From Sinorhizobium sp. (GTDB taxonomy: Bacteria; Pseudomonadota; Alphaproteobacteria; Rhizobiales; Rhizobiaceae): a stretch of DNA of 64,000 nucleotides. The number at the start of each line of letters is the position of its first letter. The first letter of the stretch is position 1. The stretch covers positions 8,780 through 72,779 of the forward strand of contig JAPSJG010000001.1 of NCBI GenBank assembly GCA_031178305.1, in the 5' to 3' direction. Under the pieces are notes generated by a model. The model ran no database searches. It was not told where the DNA came from and saw only the letters and a list, made by a program, of their open reading frames with translations. Shown piece after piece: positions 1 to 8,045 of the stretch. Made by a program: the position numbers and the translations under genes.

Positions 1-231
1 CTTGCCCGGCATGACCAAGGTGCCGCGGCCCTGCTGCCGCTGCAGGCGGCCGTCGCCGCAAAGCTCGCCGATGGCGCGCCTGATGGTGATCCGGCTGACC
101 CCATACCGCGCCATCAGCTCCGGCTCGGGGGGCAGAAAGCTGCCCTCGGCGAACTGGCCGGTTTCGATGCCGGCCAGGATCTCGCGCCGGACCTGTTCGT
201 AGAGCGGCAAAAGGTTTGCTTGATCTTCCAT
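1..231 (-). CDS. GntR-family transcriptional regulator, N-terminal part (cut by window edge)
   Basis: The visible 77 codons give the winged helix-turn-helix of a GntR-family repressor, with the motif PPEPELMARYGVSRITIRRA near residues 34-53 and the wing around LQRQQGRGTLV. The spacing between the start and the HTH and the LPLYEQVRREI lead-in fit the HutC/FrlR branch, whose missing C-terminal domain would bind a sugar or amino acid conjugate. The ATG at 229-231 is chosen because it precedes the conserved lead-in. It lies 18 bp downstream of the SIS-domain gene on the same strand, so the two probably form an operon and the regulator probably controls the divergent promoter at 1252-1398. The ligand is inferred only from the neighbouring FrlB-like gene. 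Confidence 0.85.
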   Translation of the reverse strand, partial: MEDQANLLPLYEQVRREILAGIETGQFAEGSFLPPEPELMARYGVSRITIRRAIGELCGDGRLQRQQGRGTLVMPGK

Positions 232-249
232 CCGCCCTTCCAGGCCTTT

Positions 250-1251
250 TCAGTAGCTGATCTTCTTCATGTAGCGCCGCGCCTCAAGCATTTCGTGCTT
301 GCGCAGGTCGGCGATCTTATAGGCGAAACGCCAGAGCGTGTCGAAGAAGATCAGTGGCACGACGTTGCCCCGGAACTGCGGGTCGATGCCGGAGAGATCG
401 AGCTTTTCAGCATCCAACACCAGGATGTTCTCGGCCGAGCCGAAGCGGTGCAGGAATTCGTCGGCGCGCTGTTCGAGCGGCCGCGTGCTGTCGAGACCCT
501 TCATCAGGATGAAGGCGCGGTTCTTGTCCAGCACCTCGAAGGGGCCGTGGAAGAACTCGTTGGCATGGATCGCCTGGCTGTTGATCCACTGCATTTCCAT
601 GAGCACGCAGATCGCGAAGGAATAGGCCGCGCCGTAGCTCGCGCCGCTGGCGACCGTGTAGACCACGTCTTCCTTGGCAAAACGCGGCGCATAGTCCTCG
701 AACATCGGCGCGAAGGTGGCGTGCGCCCGGTCGATTGCCGGCTGCAGGGCAACAAGGCTGTCGATCAGCGTCTCGGTCAAGTCTTCGCCGCCGGTGAGCG
801 CAACGAGACCCATCACGATCTGGTAGATCCGCGAATAGTTGCTGTTCTTCGCATCGATCGGCACGCCGGTCGTGTAGGGCGCTTCGAAGCCGACAACATG
901 GTCGACCGCCTTCGCGAGGGGGGAGGCGGGCTCCACCGTCAGGCCGATGGTGGTGGCGCCTTTCGAACGGGCGAATTCGGCCGCGGCGGTGGTTTCCTTC
1001 GTCGTGCCGGTCATCGAGCAGAGAATGACCAGCGCATTCCGGTCGAGCGAGCGCGGAGCGCGGGCGACGAACTCGGCGGCATTATAGACGTCTGACGGCA
1101 GCGGCGCGTGCTGGTCGAGCAGGAACTTGGCCGGATGCATGATCGACAGCGAGCCGCCGCAGGCGACGAAGAACACATACTTCACCGATTTTGCGTCGAG
1201 GGCGGAAAGCGCCGCAACGACGCCGGCGTCAAAGGCGGAGGGGAGGGACAT
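250..1251 (-). CDS. SIS-domain protein, fructoselysine-6-phosphate deglycase (FrlB)-like
   Basis: A 333-residue cytoplasmic protein with two SIS (sugar isomerase) domains. The first has ACGGSLSI at residues 30-37 and the phosphosugar-binding loop CSMTGTTKET at 78-87. The second has HANEFFHGPFE near residue 220, which places it in the FrlB/AgaS/GlmS-isomerase group. FrlB family members cleave a phosphorylated Amadori product into an amino acid and glucose 6-phosphate. The lack of a PfkB-type FrlD kinase nearby means the phosphorylated substrate would have to come from elsewhere, or the enzyme handles another amino-sugar phosphate. It is transcribed away from the GlpD-like gene and leads into the gntR gene. 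Family assignment is firm, the exact substrate is not. Confidence 0.8.
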   Translation of the reverse strand: MSLPSAFDAGVVAALSALDAKSVKYVFFVACGGSLSIMHPAKFLLDQHAPLPSDVYNAAEFVARAPRSLDRNALVILCSMTGTTKETTAAAEFARSKGATTIGLTVEPASPLAKAVDHVVGFEAPYTTGVPIDAKNSNYSRIYQIVMGLVALTGGEDLTETLIDSLVALQPAIDRAHATFAPMFEDYAPRFAKEDVVYTVASGASYGAAYSFAICVLMEMQWINSQAIHANEFFHGPFEVLDKNRAFILMKGLDSTRPLEQRADEFLHRFGSAENILVLDAEKLDLSGIDPQFRGNVVPLIFFDTLWRFAYKIADLRKHEMLEARRYMKKISY

Positions 1252-1266
1252 GGTCGTACCTTTCTA

Positions 1267-1287
1267 TATGACGTCATAATACGTATT
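1267..1287. promoter_or_regulatory. Two overlapping palindromes, candidate GntR operator
   Basis: TATGACGTCATA (1267-1278) is a perfect 12-bp palindrome and shares its last base with the perfect palindrome AATACGTATT (1278-1287). They lie 16 bp upstream of the SIS-gene start in the divergent promoter. HutC-type GntR repressors bind short AT-rich palindromes like these, and a gntR gene is in the same operon, so binding by that protein is a reasonable inference. Confidence 0.5.
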
Positions 1288-1297
1288 GTAAATCTCA

Positions 1298-1328
1298 CGG
1301 AGGTGTCAAGCGGACCTTGACACCTCCG
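1298..1328. promoter_or_regulatory. Perfect 13-bp inverted repeat in divergent promoter
   Basis: CGGAGGTGTCAAG (1298-1310) and CTTGACACCTCCG (1316-1328) are exact reverse complements around a 5-base centre. Transcription is divergent here, so a terminator has no obvious role. An operator for one of the local regulators, or an RNA hairpin in the leader of the plus-strand operon, are the two readings I can support. Confidence 0.5.
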
Positions 1329-1337
1329 CCAAAACTT

Positions 1338-1351
1338 TGCGAACGTTCTCA
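1338..1351. promoter_or_regulatory. LacI-type operator, copy 1
   Basis: TGCGAACGTTCTCA is palindromic at 12 of 14 positions with the central CG typical of LacI/GalR operators. Its exact reverse complement occurs at 2920-2933 upstream of the TIM-barrel gene, so two steps of the same pathway appear to carry one regulatory site. It differs from the palindromes next to the local lacI gene. Confidence 0.55.
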
Positions 1352-1398
1352 CATTGTAACGGGAATGTCATCGCTGCGGTGATGGGCGGGAGTGGAGC

Positions 1399-2892
1399 GT
1401 GACCGAGATCTACGATACCGTGGTTGTCGGCGGCGGCATTATCGCCGCGGCGGCTGGTCAGCACCTGGCGGCGGCGGGCTATCGCACGCTGCTGGTCGAG
1501 CGCGACGACTACGGCGCGGGCACCTCCAGCAAGACCTCGCGGTTGCAGCATTGCGGGCTCGGCTATCTTTCCGCCGCCAGCGGATCGATTGCTGCCTTTC
1601 TGGCCCACCCGCGCAGCGCGATCGAGTGCGTCAGCCTCATGCGCCGCTCGATGCAGGGGCGGGCGGAGTTCGTGCGTTTGGCGCCCGAGCGGGTGAAGCC
1701 CGTCGCCTTCATCATTCCGCTGACGCCGGAAAACGCCATTCCCCACTGGAAAGCCCGCCTGGCTTTTCGTCTGATGACGGCAAGCGACGGCGGCAAGGTG
1801 CCGCTCAACCTTCGCATCCTTTCCGCTGAAGAGGCGCGGGCGCATCCGGCCCTTCAGGGCATGGCGGGCCTTAAAAGTATTCGGGGAGTGATGAGCTTCA
1901 CCGAATACCAGTATCACTGGCCGGAGCGCATCGTGGTCGATACGGTGATGAAGGCGCGGGCGATCGGCATGGAGGCGCTGAATCATACGGCGGTGACGGG
2001 GCTAGCGCGGCAGGGTGATCTCTGGCGGGTCATTCTGACGGCCGCCGAGGGATCGCGCGATGTTCTGGCGCGTGCGGTCGTCAATTGCGCGGGCGTGTGG
2101 ATCGATGAGGTCACTGCGCTGGCGGGGGCACCGCATATTCGCAAGAATACCGGCGAGAAGGGCACCAACATCGTTGTCCGCCTGCCGGAGGGCCTGCGCG
2201 GCATCGGCTTCGAGACCGTGACGGCGGCGGGTGCACCCTTCTATCTTATCCCCTGGGGCGAGCTTCATTATGTCGGCCCGTGGGATTCTGCCTCGGATGG
2301 CAGGCCGGAAGGCTTTCGCGCGACGGAGGCGGAGATCGCCGCCATTCTCGATCAGCTCGGCCGCCTGTTCCCGAGTTTCGGCCTGAAGCGCGAGGATGTG
2401 CTCTATGCCTGGGCTGGCGTGCGGCCGCGCAGCCTTGCCAGGGACGGCAAGGGGTCCGCGCCCGTCGTCCGCGAGCATGATCTCACCGATGAGGGCTTGC
2501 CTAATGTCTTCACTTTCACCGGTGGGCTGCTGATGACCCACCGTGATGCCGGGCGGCGGCTGACGCGCGCCGTTGCGCGCCGGCTAAGACCTTCCGGCCC
2601 GCCGCGCCAGCTCGATGAGCCGTCGCTGCATCTTCCGGATATGGACCAAGTCACGGAAGCCTCGGTCGCCCATGCTGTCCTCAACGAGCAGGCGCGCACG
2701 CTCTCAGATATCCTGCGCCGCCGCCTTTCCGTCGGCTGGGAGCCGGATCTCGGCCTACGCCATGTGGAAAGGGCCGCGAAGCTTGCGGCACCGCATCTCG
2801 GCTGGACGCCTGAAGAGACGGCGGCAAAGATCGCCGATTTCATCGACGAGACGACAACCGAATTCAGTGTTCGGACATCTCAGCCGCCATGA
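1399..2892 (+). CDS. FAD-dependent oxidoreductase, GlpD (glycerol-3-phosphate dehydrogenase)-like
   Basis: A 497-residue flavoprotein. The N-terminus has the dinucleotide fold VVVGGGIIAAAAGQHL (8-23), followed by the GlpD-type motif GTSSKTSRLQHCGLGYL (41-57), and the last ~110 residues match the layout of the GlpD C-terminal helical domain after GGLLMTHRDAGRRL. GlpD proper has HGGLRYL where this has HCGLGYL, so the substrate pocket is altered. It may oxidise a sugar or polyol phosphate made in this locus rather than glycerol 3-phosphate. The GTG at 1399 is chosen because no in-frame ATG precedes the fold and a GGGAGTGGA purine run lies just upstream. It starts the plus-strand unit that continues with the epimerase-like and flavin-reductase genes. 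Confidence 0.75.
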   Translation: MTEIYDTVVVGGGIIAAAAGQHLAAAGYRTLLVERDDYGAGTSSKTSRLQHCGLGYLSAASGSIAAFLAHPRSAIECVSLMRRSMQGRAEFVRLAPERVKPVAFIIPLTPENAIPHWKARLAFRLMTASDGGKVPLNLRILSAEEARAHPALQGMAGLKSIRGVMSFTEYQYHWPERIVVDTVMKARAIGMEALNHTAVTGLARQGDLWRVILTAAEGSRDVLARAVVNCAGVWIDEVTALAGAPHIRKNTGEKGTNIVVRLPEGLRGIGFETVTAAGAPFYLIPWGELHYVGPWDSASDGRPEGFRATEAEIAAILDQLGRLFPSFGLKREDVLYAWAGVRPRSLARDGKGSAPVVREHDLTDEGLPNVFTFTGGLLMTHRDAGRRLTRAVARRLRPSGPPRQLDEPSLHLPDMDQVTEASVAHAVLNEQARTLSDILRRRLSVGWEPDLGLRHVERAAKLAAPHLGWTPEETAAKIADFIDETTTEFSVRTSQPP

Positions 2893-2919
2893 AGCGGCGC
2901 GCAGACCTGCAGAATCGAA

Positions 2920-2933
2920 TGAGAACGTTCGCA
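2920..2933. promoter_or_regulatory. LacI-type operator, copy 2
   Basis: TGAGAACGTTCGCA is the exact reverse complement of the site at 1338-1351. It sits about 50 bp upstream of the TIM-barrel gene start, in the 89-bp gap after the GlpD-like gene, suggesting a second regulated promoter here. Confidence 0.55.
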
Positions 2934-2981
2934 TAAGTAAGCTGAAGTTGCCGCATCGGCGATCACTAGAGAGGACAGAAT

Positions 2982-3821
2982 ATGGCACTTGATGAGCGCA
3001 ATATCGGCGTGATGAATTTTCACTATGTGCGGCATACGATGGACCGGTTTCTGGCCGATGTCTGCGATGCCGGGGTTTCGCGTATCGAGCTTTGGGCGGC
3101 CGCGCCGCATTTCTATATCGGCGACAAGACGCTAGCCGACGCGCGGGCTCTGGGACGGAAAGTGCGTGGCATGGGCCTCAACATCGTTGCCTTCACGCCT
3201 GAGCAATGCATCTACCCGATCAATATCTCCGCGAGGGAGCCGGAGCTGCGCGACCGCTCGCTGCGCTACTTCCTGGAGTCGATGGAATTTGCCATCGAAT
3301 GCGGCGCCCCGGCGCTTCTGGTCACCGCAGGCGGCGGCTATCGCGACGAGCCGACGGAACAGGCACTGGAGCGCTGTGCCGACTCCATGGGCATCCTCTG
3401 CGACCGCGCGCAGAAACTCGGCATCGATCTCTGGATGGAATCCCTGCCGGACTCCTTTGCCAACATCATCCGCTCGGCCCGGGAAATCCGCGAACTGATG
3501 GACAAGCTTAAGAGCTCCGCGCTTCACGCGGTCTACGACGTGGCCGGCGCGGTAATGACACGTGAGACGCCGGAGGACTATTTCACCCATCTCGCCGGCC
3601 GCGTGGCGCATGTGCATTTCACCGATTCCGATGCCGGCGGTAGCCACCTCGCCTGGGGCGATGGCATCATCGATCTCGACAAGCTGGTCGCCTATCTACG
3701 CAGCCAGAATTACGAAGGATCGCTGACGATCGAGCTGACCAACTGGAAATACAATGTCGATCCTACCCCGCCGCTGAAACAATGCGTCGAGGCCATGCGC
3801 AAGGCCCTCGGTTCGGAATAG
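2982..3821 (+). CDS. TIM-barrel sugar isomerase/epimerase, FrlC-like
   Basis: A 279-residue protein of the xylose-isomerase-like TIM-barrel superfamily (AP endonuclease 2 fold). Visible markers are the first strand with GVSRIELWAAAPH, the strand VAFTPEQCIYPIN which resembles the TPE-x(3)-YP-x-N stretch of E. coli FrlC, the acidic metal-ligand strands LWMESL and HAVYDVAG, and the late HVHFTDSD-(x)-GGSHLAWGDG and LTIELT segments. FrlC epimerises fructoselysine at C3, so a role in isomerising an Amadori sugar moiety fits the FrlB-like neighbour. GAGAGGACAGA is a good ribosome binding site before the ATG. Function beyond sugar isomerase or epimerase is inference. Confidence 0.78.
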   Translation: MALDERNIGVMNFHYVRHTMDRFLADVCDAGVSRIELWAAAPHFYIGDKTLADARALGRKVRGMGLNIVAFTPEQCIYPINISAREPELRDRSLRYFLESMEFAIECGAPALLVTAGGGYRDEPTEQALERCADSMGILCDRAQKLGIDLWMESLPDSFANIIRSAREIRELMDKLKSSALHAVYDVAGAVMTRETPEDYFTHLAGRVAHVHFTDSDAGGSHLAWGDGIIDLDKLVAYLRSQNYEGSLTIELTNWKYNVDPTPPLKQCVEAMRKALGSE

Positions 3822-3838
3822 GCGGGGAGGGCTCGGAC

Positions 3839-5890
3839 ATGGAGGAACAAAACCCAGCCGCTGCGCCGGCAGGCAGGGCCGATGCGTTGCTGCGACCGCT
3901 GCAGCTTGGCCGGCTTACTCTGCGCAACCGGATCATGAGCACCAGTCACGAGACCGCCCTCGAGGAGGGCGGACACCCGCTGGAAGCCTATCAGCGTTAT
4001 CACGAGGAGAAGGCCAAGGGCGGCCTCGCGCTGACGATGTTCGGCGGCTCGGCGCGCATCTCCGCCGATACGAGCTGGGGCGGCACGCAGCTGGACGTGT
4101 CGAGCGATGCGGTCATCCCGGCGTTCCGCACGTTTTCCGAGCGCATCCACGGCCATGGGGCGGCGCTCATGTGCCAGATCTCCCATGTCGGCCGGCGGGC
4201 GAATGCCACGGTCGGCGCGTGGCTTCCCGCGCTCGGCCCCTCCCATTCCCGCGAGGATTATAACCGCAACTTCGCCCATGAGATGGACAGCCACGATATC
4301 GCGCGCATTGTGCGAGACTTTGGCCATGCGGCGCGACGGGCGCGCGAGGGCGGTCTCGACGGCATCGAGACGATGACCGGAGGCCACCTGATCGGGCAGT
4401 TCCTGTCGCCGATGGTCAATCGCCGCACCGATGAATTCGGCGGCTCCCTTGAAAACCGGATGCGCTTCCTGCGCATGGTTTACGAAGAGATCCGCCAGCA
4501 AGTGGGAAGCCATTATCCGGTCGGCATCCGCTACACGATCGATGAGGATCACAAGGACGGCCTGAGCTTTGCCGAGGCAGTCACCGTTGCTAACAGGCTG
4601 GAGCGGGAAGGGCTGGTCGATTTCTTCAATTGCATCTTCGGCCGGTTCGACACCCGCCTCAACCTGCTGGTCTATAACATTCCCGACATGACGGCGGCAT
4701 CCGCGCCATGGCTGCGCCAAGTCGGGACGTTCAAGGCGGAAACGAGCCTGCCGGTCTTCCACGCTGCCAAGATCGCGGATGTCGCGACCGCGCGCTACGC
4801 GATCGATGCGGGGCTGGTCGACATGGTCGGCATGACGCGTGCGCATATGGCAGATCCGCAGATCGTCAACAAACTGCGCTCGGGCAGGCAGGACCAGATC
4901 CGGCCGTGCGTCGGCGCATCGCATTGTCTCTATCGTCCGGTGCATTGCATCCACAATCCGGCAACGGGCCGCGAGACCTGGTTGCCGCAGGTGATCGGGC
5001 GCTCGGCGGATGCCGGGCGCAAGGCAGTCGTCGTGGGCGGCGGGCCAGCAGGGCTGGAGGCTGCGCGGGTGCTCGCCGAGCGGGGCCACCACGTCGTGCT
5101 CCTGGAAGCGGCGGACCGGCTTGGCGGGCAGCTCGTGCTGGCTGCAAAGGCCCGTCTCCGCCGCGACCTGATCGGCATCGTTGACTGGCGCGTTGCCGAG
5201 CTGGAGCGCCTCGGGGTGGATGTCCGGCTCAATGTCTATGCGGAGGCGCTGGACGTTCTTGCCGACGCGCCAGATCTCGTTCTCGTCGCCACCGGCGGCA
5301 TTCCGGATTTCGGGTCTGTCGGGGGAAGCGAGCTGTGCCTCAGTGTCTTCGACGCTCTTGGCAATCCCGCGCAGGTCGCGGATGACGTGCTGATCTATGA
5401 CGCGACCGGGCGCCATCCCGCGCCCTCGGCCGCCGCCGAGATCGCAGCAACCGGTAGAACGGTGACTTTCGTCGCCCGCGACACTTCCATCGCGCCGGAG
5501 ATGGAGCATCACTCGAGCATCACCTACCGCAAGGCGCTCGCCGGGCATGACGTGCGGGTTCTGCTGGAACACGAACTGGTGTCGGTGAGCGCGCGGGATG
5601 GACGGCGGGAGGTGGTGTTGCGGCACCTGCTCACGGGCCGGGAACGGCGCGAGACCTTTGCGCAGGTCATCGTCGAGCATGGGACGATCCCGGTGAACGA
5701 TCTCTTCGACGAGCTGCGGGCCTTCTCGGCAAACGATGGCGTCACGGAGATCGAAAGCTTGATCGGTCCTGCACCACTACGCGGCCGGCGAATCTCTGGT
5801 TTCGAGCTGCACAGGATCGGGGATGCTGTCAGCAGCCGGTCGGTTCATGCTGCGATGCTGGATGCCCTAAGGCTCGCGGTGCAATTCTGA
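3839..5890 (+). CDS. FMN/FAD flavoprotein of the trimethylamine dehydrogenase / 2,4-dienoyl-CoA reductase family
   Basis: A 683-residue two-part flavoenzyme. Residues 1-360 form an old-yellow-enzyme TIM barrel (LLRPLQLGRLTLRNRI, QISHVGRRAN, HLIGQFLSPMVNRRTDEFGG). A Cys cluster follows at about 357-370, then an FAD/NAD domain starting at VVVGGGPAGLEAARVLAERG. The family includes trimethylamine, dimethylamine and histamine dehydrogenases and rhizobial N-methylproline or dimethylglycine demethylases, so oxidative cleavage of an N-substituted amino acid is the likely chemistry. The cluster reads CVGASHC with a further Cys seven residues on, so one Cys of the TMADH-type CxxCxxC is Ala. The ATG at 3839 is preferred over an upstream one because GGCGGGGAGG lies just before it. 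It overlaps the 3' end of lacI tail to tail. Confidence 0.82.
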   Translation: MEEQNPAAAPAGRADALLRPLQLGRLTLRNRIMSTSHETALEEGGHPLEAYQRYHEEKAKGGLALTMFGGSARISADTSWGGTQLDVSSDAVIPAFRTFSERIHGHGAALMCQISHVGRRANATVGAWLPALGPSHSREDYNRNFAHEMDSHDIARIVRDFGHAARRAREGGLDGIETMTGGHLIGQFLSPMVNRRTDEFGGSLENRMRFLRMVYEEIRQQVGSHYPVGIRYTIDEDHKDGLSFAEAVTVANRLEREGLVDFFNCIFGRFDTRLNLLVYNIPDMTAASAPWLRQVGTFKAETSLPVFHAAKIADVATARYAIDAGLVDMVGMTRAHMADPQIVNKLRSGRQDQIRPCVGASHCLYRPVHCIHNPATGRETWLPQVIGRSADAGRKAVVVGGGPAGLEAARVLAERGHHVVLLEAADRLGGQLVLAAKARLRRDLIGIVDWRVAELERLGVDVRLNVYAEALDVLADAPDLVLVATGGIPDFGSVGGSELCLSVFDALGNPAQVADDVLIYDATGRHPAPSAAAEIAATGRTVTFVARDTSIAPEMEHHSSITYRKALAGHDVRVLLEHELVSVSARDGRREVVLRHLLTGRERRETFAQVIVEHGTIPVNDLFDELRAFSANDGVTEIESLIGPAPLRGRRISGFELHRIGDAVSSRSVHAAMLDALRLAVQF

Positions 5891-6970
5891 AGCACCCACA
5901 CTGTCTGCGGGAGCGGCGACGGAGGCGCGCTCGACGACTTCCGTTCGCAGGACAACGCGGTTAGCCTCCCCGTCGGTTCCATTCAGCCGACCGACCAGCA
6001 GCTTGGCCGCCGTCTCGCCGAGGCGGTATACAGGCTGGCGCACGACGGTGACGGGGGGCGTCGTGACGGAAGTCCAGTCCGCATCGTGGAACGATACCAG
6101 CGACAGGTCGTCCGGAATGGTTAGGCCGAGTTCGCGGCCGACCTTGAATACTTCGAGGCCGATCACGCTGTCCGAGGCAATGATCGCGGTCGGGCGCTGC
6201 GGGGATTTGAGCATCGCCGTCACGATGCGGTGGGTATGTTCCGGCGTGACCGCGCCCACATGCACCCAGTCTTCCATTCCCTGAAGGCCCGCCTCGCGGC
6301 AGACGCCGAGAAAACCCTCGATGCGCCGGCGCACCGAGCCAGTGTTGATGTCGTCCGGCGCGCGGAAGCAGTGGTCCGGGGTGTCGCAGGCAGTGAGATA
6401 GGCGATGCGGCGATGGCCGAGCGCAAGGAGCCGGCGCGTGATGCCTTCGGCGGCGTGCCGGTCGTCCGCAAGCACCGTATCGACGTTAAGTGCCTCGCTG
6501 CCGCGGTCGAGCAGCACGAGCGGTCGGCCGGAGCGGGTCGCCTCCTTAAGATGCCCGACATCGCTTTCCTTGGCGGGCGACACGATCAGGCCGTCCACTC
6601 GCTTTGCAAGCAGGGTGCGGATCGCAGCCTTCTCGGTGCCGACGTCCTCGCCCGAATTGATGAGGACGACGGTGAAGCCCGTCTGCCGCGCGACATCGGT
6701 AATGCCCCGCACTGCGAGGCTGAAGAAAGGGTTCTCGATGTCGCCGACGACGACGCCGATCGTGCCGGAGCGGCCCGTGGTCATGCTGCGAGCAAGTTCG
6801 TTGGGTTGGTAGTCGAGGGCGCGGGCGGCGGCGGTCACGGCGTCGCGCACCCGGTCGCTAACCGTGCCGTAGCCTCCCAGAACGCGCGCTGCGGTCGCCT
6901 TTGACACGCCCGCCTTGCGAGCGACATCGGCGACCGTGACGGAGGCGGAACGGGTTGGGTTCTGGTCCAT
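5867..6970 (-). CDS. LacI-family transcriptional repressor
   Basis: A 367-residue regulator with the LacI helix-turn-helix VTVADVARKAGVSKATAARVL near residues 11-31, followed by the hinge region and a periplasmic-binding-protein-like sugar domain (TIGVVVGDIENPFFS, DGLIVSPA, RPLVLLDRG, TAIIASDSVIGLEVFK, DDLSLVSFHDADW). The start at 6970 is chosen because it puts the HTH at the usual distance from the N-terminus. It is divergent from the binding-protein/transporter operon at 7199, and two perfect palindromes between them (7038-7071) are the obvious operators, so it likely represses that operon and itself. Effector unknown, presumably a sugar conjugate or phosphate derivative. Confidence 0.9.
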   Translation of the reverse strand: MDQNPTRSASVTVADVARKAGVSKATAARVLGGYGTVSDRVRDAVTAAARALDYQPNELARSMTTGRSGTIGVVVGDIENPFFSLAVRGITDVARQTGFTVVLINSGEDVGTEKAAIRTLLAKRVDGLIVSPAKESDVGHLKEATRSGRPLVLLDRGSEALNVDTVLADDRHAAEGITRRLLALGHRRIAYLTACDTPDHCFRAPDDINTGSVRRRIEGFLGVCREAGLQGMEDWVHVGAVTPEHTHRIVTAMLKSPQRPTAIIASDSVIGLEVFKVGRELGLTIPDDLSLVSFHDADWTSVTTPPVTVVRQPVYRLGETAAKLLVGRLNGTDGEANRVVLRTEVVERASVAAPADSVGASELHREP

Positions 6971-7037
6971 GAACGCTAGCCTTACAAGAGATGTTGACGA
7001 CTGGCAAATGCGAAGATAACAATTGCTAAAAGTAAAA

Positions 7038-7071
7038 GAGACCGGTCTCATATTCGAAAGAGACCGGTCTC
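7038..7071. promoter_or_regulatory. Tandem 12-bp palindromic operators for LacI repressor
   Basis: GAGACCGGTCTC occurs twice, at 7038-7049 and 7060-7071, each a perfect palindrome with a central CG as LacI-family proteins prefer. The centres are 22 bp apart, about two helical turns, so two dimers would sit on the same face of the DNA. The pair lies between the divergent lacI and binding-protein genes. Confidence 0.8.
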
Positions 7072-7198
7072 AAGAATAAAAGGCAGAGAATTCCGGCATG
7101 CGAACTGCATGGGCGACGCGTGGGCCGCGCCACCGTCTGGACGGGACCCGTGTGCCTTGAAATCATCGCAGGCAAGACCACCAGAGGAGACGAAACCA

Positions 7199-8035
7199 AT
7201 GCGATTTACCGAATCTCTCACTTCCCCCTTTGCTCAAATGCGCGCCGCCGCCATCGCGGTAGCCCTCGGTCTGCTGGCCAGCGCAGCGACGCCAGCGCTC
7301 GCCGAGGACAATCCGCTAGGCCTCATCGATCCCGCTGTTATCAGCGTCGGCACAATGGGCGATGCCAAGCCCTATGCCTTCACCACCTCCGACGGCACAT
7401 TCACCGGCTTCGATATCGAACTCTTCCTGAATGTCGCCGAGCGCATCGGCTTCAAGAAGGAGCAGGTGATCTTCACCGGCCAGGAATTCGCCGCGCTGAT
7501 GCCGTCGGTCGCCAACAGCCGCTTCGACGTCGCGGCCGCCGCGATCGGCACGACGGACAAGCGCAAGGAGACCGTCGATTTCACAAATGGTTATCTGGCG
7601 GGTTACCTGTCGGTCCTGACGGCGGACGCCGCGATCAAGGACGCCGCCAGCCTTCAGGGCAAGCGTCTCGGCGTCGTGCAGGGCACGCTCCAGGAGATCT
7701 ACGCCCAGAAGAATTTCACGGGCGCCGATCTCGTCAAGTTCCCCGACAACAACTCCGCGGTGGCCGCGCTCAACAACGGCACGGTGGACGCCCATTTCCT
7801 CGACTTCGAGGCCGCGAAGGACTATTCGGGCCGCTATGACGACCTGAAGGTGGCGGTAAACATCCCAAGCTTCGACGCGCCGGCCGGCTTCGTCGTGCGC
7901 AAGGGCAATGACGCGCTGCGCGAAGCGCTGAACAAGGGCCTGTTCGACGCCATGCAGGACGGCACCTGGAAAACCCTGCACGAAAAATGGTTCCCCGGCA
8001 CGCCGATGCCGGATGCGTATCTTCCCAAGCAGTGA
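7199..8035 (+). CDS. Polar amino acid-type ABC transporter, periplasmic solute-binding protein
   Basis: A 278-residue family 3 solute-binding protein. It has a signal peptide with a hydrophobic core (AAAIAVALGLLASAA) ending near ALAED at about residue 35. The mature part shows ISVGTMGDAKPYAFTTSDG, FTGFDIELFLNVAERIGFK, RFDVAAAAIGTTDKRKETVDFT and a late KGNDALREALNKGLF, the standard order for glutamine/histidine-type binding proteins. ATG 7199 is chosen because AGAGGAGA lies 9 bp before it and the signal peptide begins there. A hairpin follows the stop, then the fused permease-ATPase gene. In Agrobacterium the soc locus for deoxyfructosyl glutamine also pairs an amino-acid-type binding protein with sugar-conjugate enzymes, so an Amadori compound is a plausible ligand (inference). 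Confidence 0.88.
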   Translation: MRFTESLTSPFAQMRAAAIAVALGLLASAATPALAEDNPLGLIDPAVISVGTMGDAKPYAFTTSDGTFTGFDIELFLNVAERIGFKKEQVIFTGQEFAALMPSVANSRFDVAAAAIGTTDKRKETVDFTNGYLAGYLSVLTADAAIKDAASLQGKRLGVVQGTLQEIYAQKNFTGADLVKFPDNNSAVAALNNGTVDAHFLDFEAAKDYSGRYDDLKVAVNIPSFDAPAGFVVRKGNDALREALNKGLFDAMQDGTWKTLHEKWFPGTPMPDAYLPKQ

Positions 8036-8045
8036 TGCCACCTTG

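Noticed and set aside
220..1095. Plus-strand open frame of about 291 codons over the SIS gene
   Set aside because: The minus-strand SIS protein is unmistakable; the plus-strand product has no motifs.
1298..1328. Perfect inverted repeat as a terminator
   Set aside because: It lies between divergent genes and has no T run on either strand, so an operator or leader hairpin is more sensible.
3710..5680. Very long open frame (about 656 codons) on the minus strand
   Set aside because: It is antisense to the TMADH-family gene, whose protein shows all family motifs. The antisense translation is rich in Arg/His/Asp without any recognisable fold, as expected for the complement of GC-rich coding DNA.
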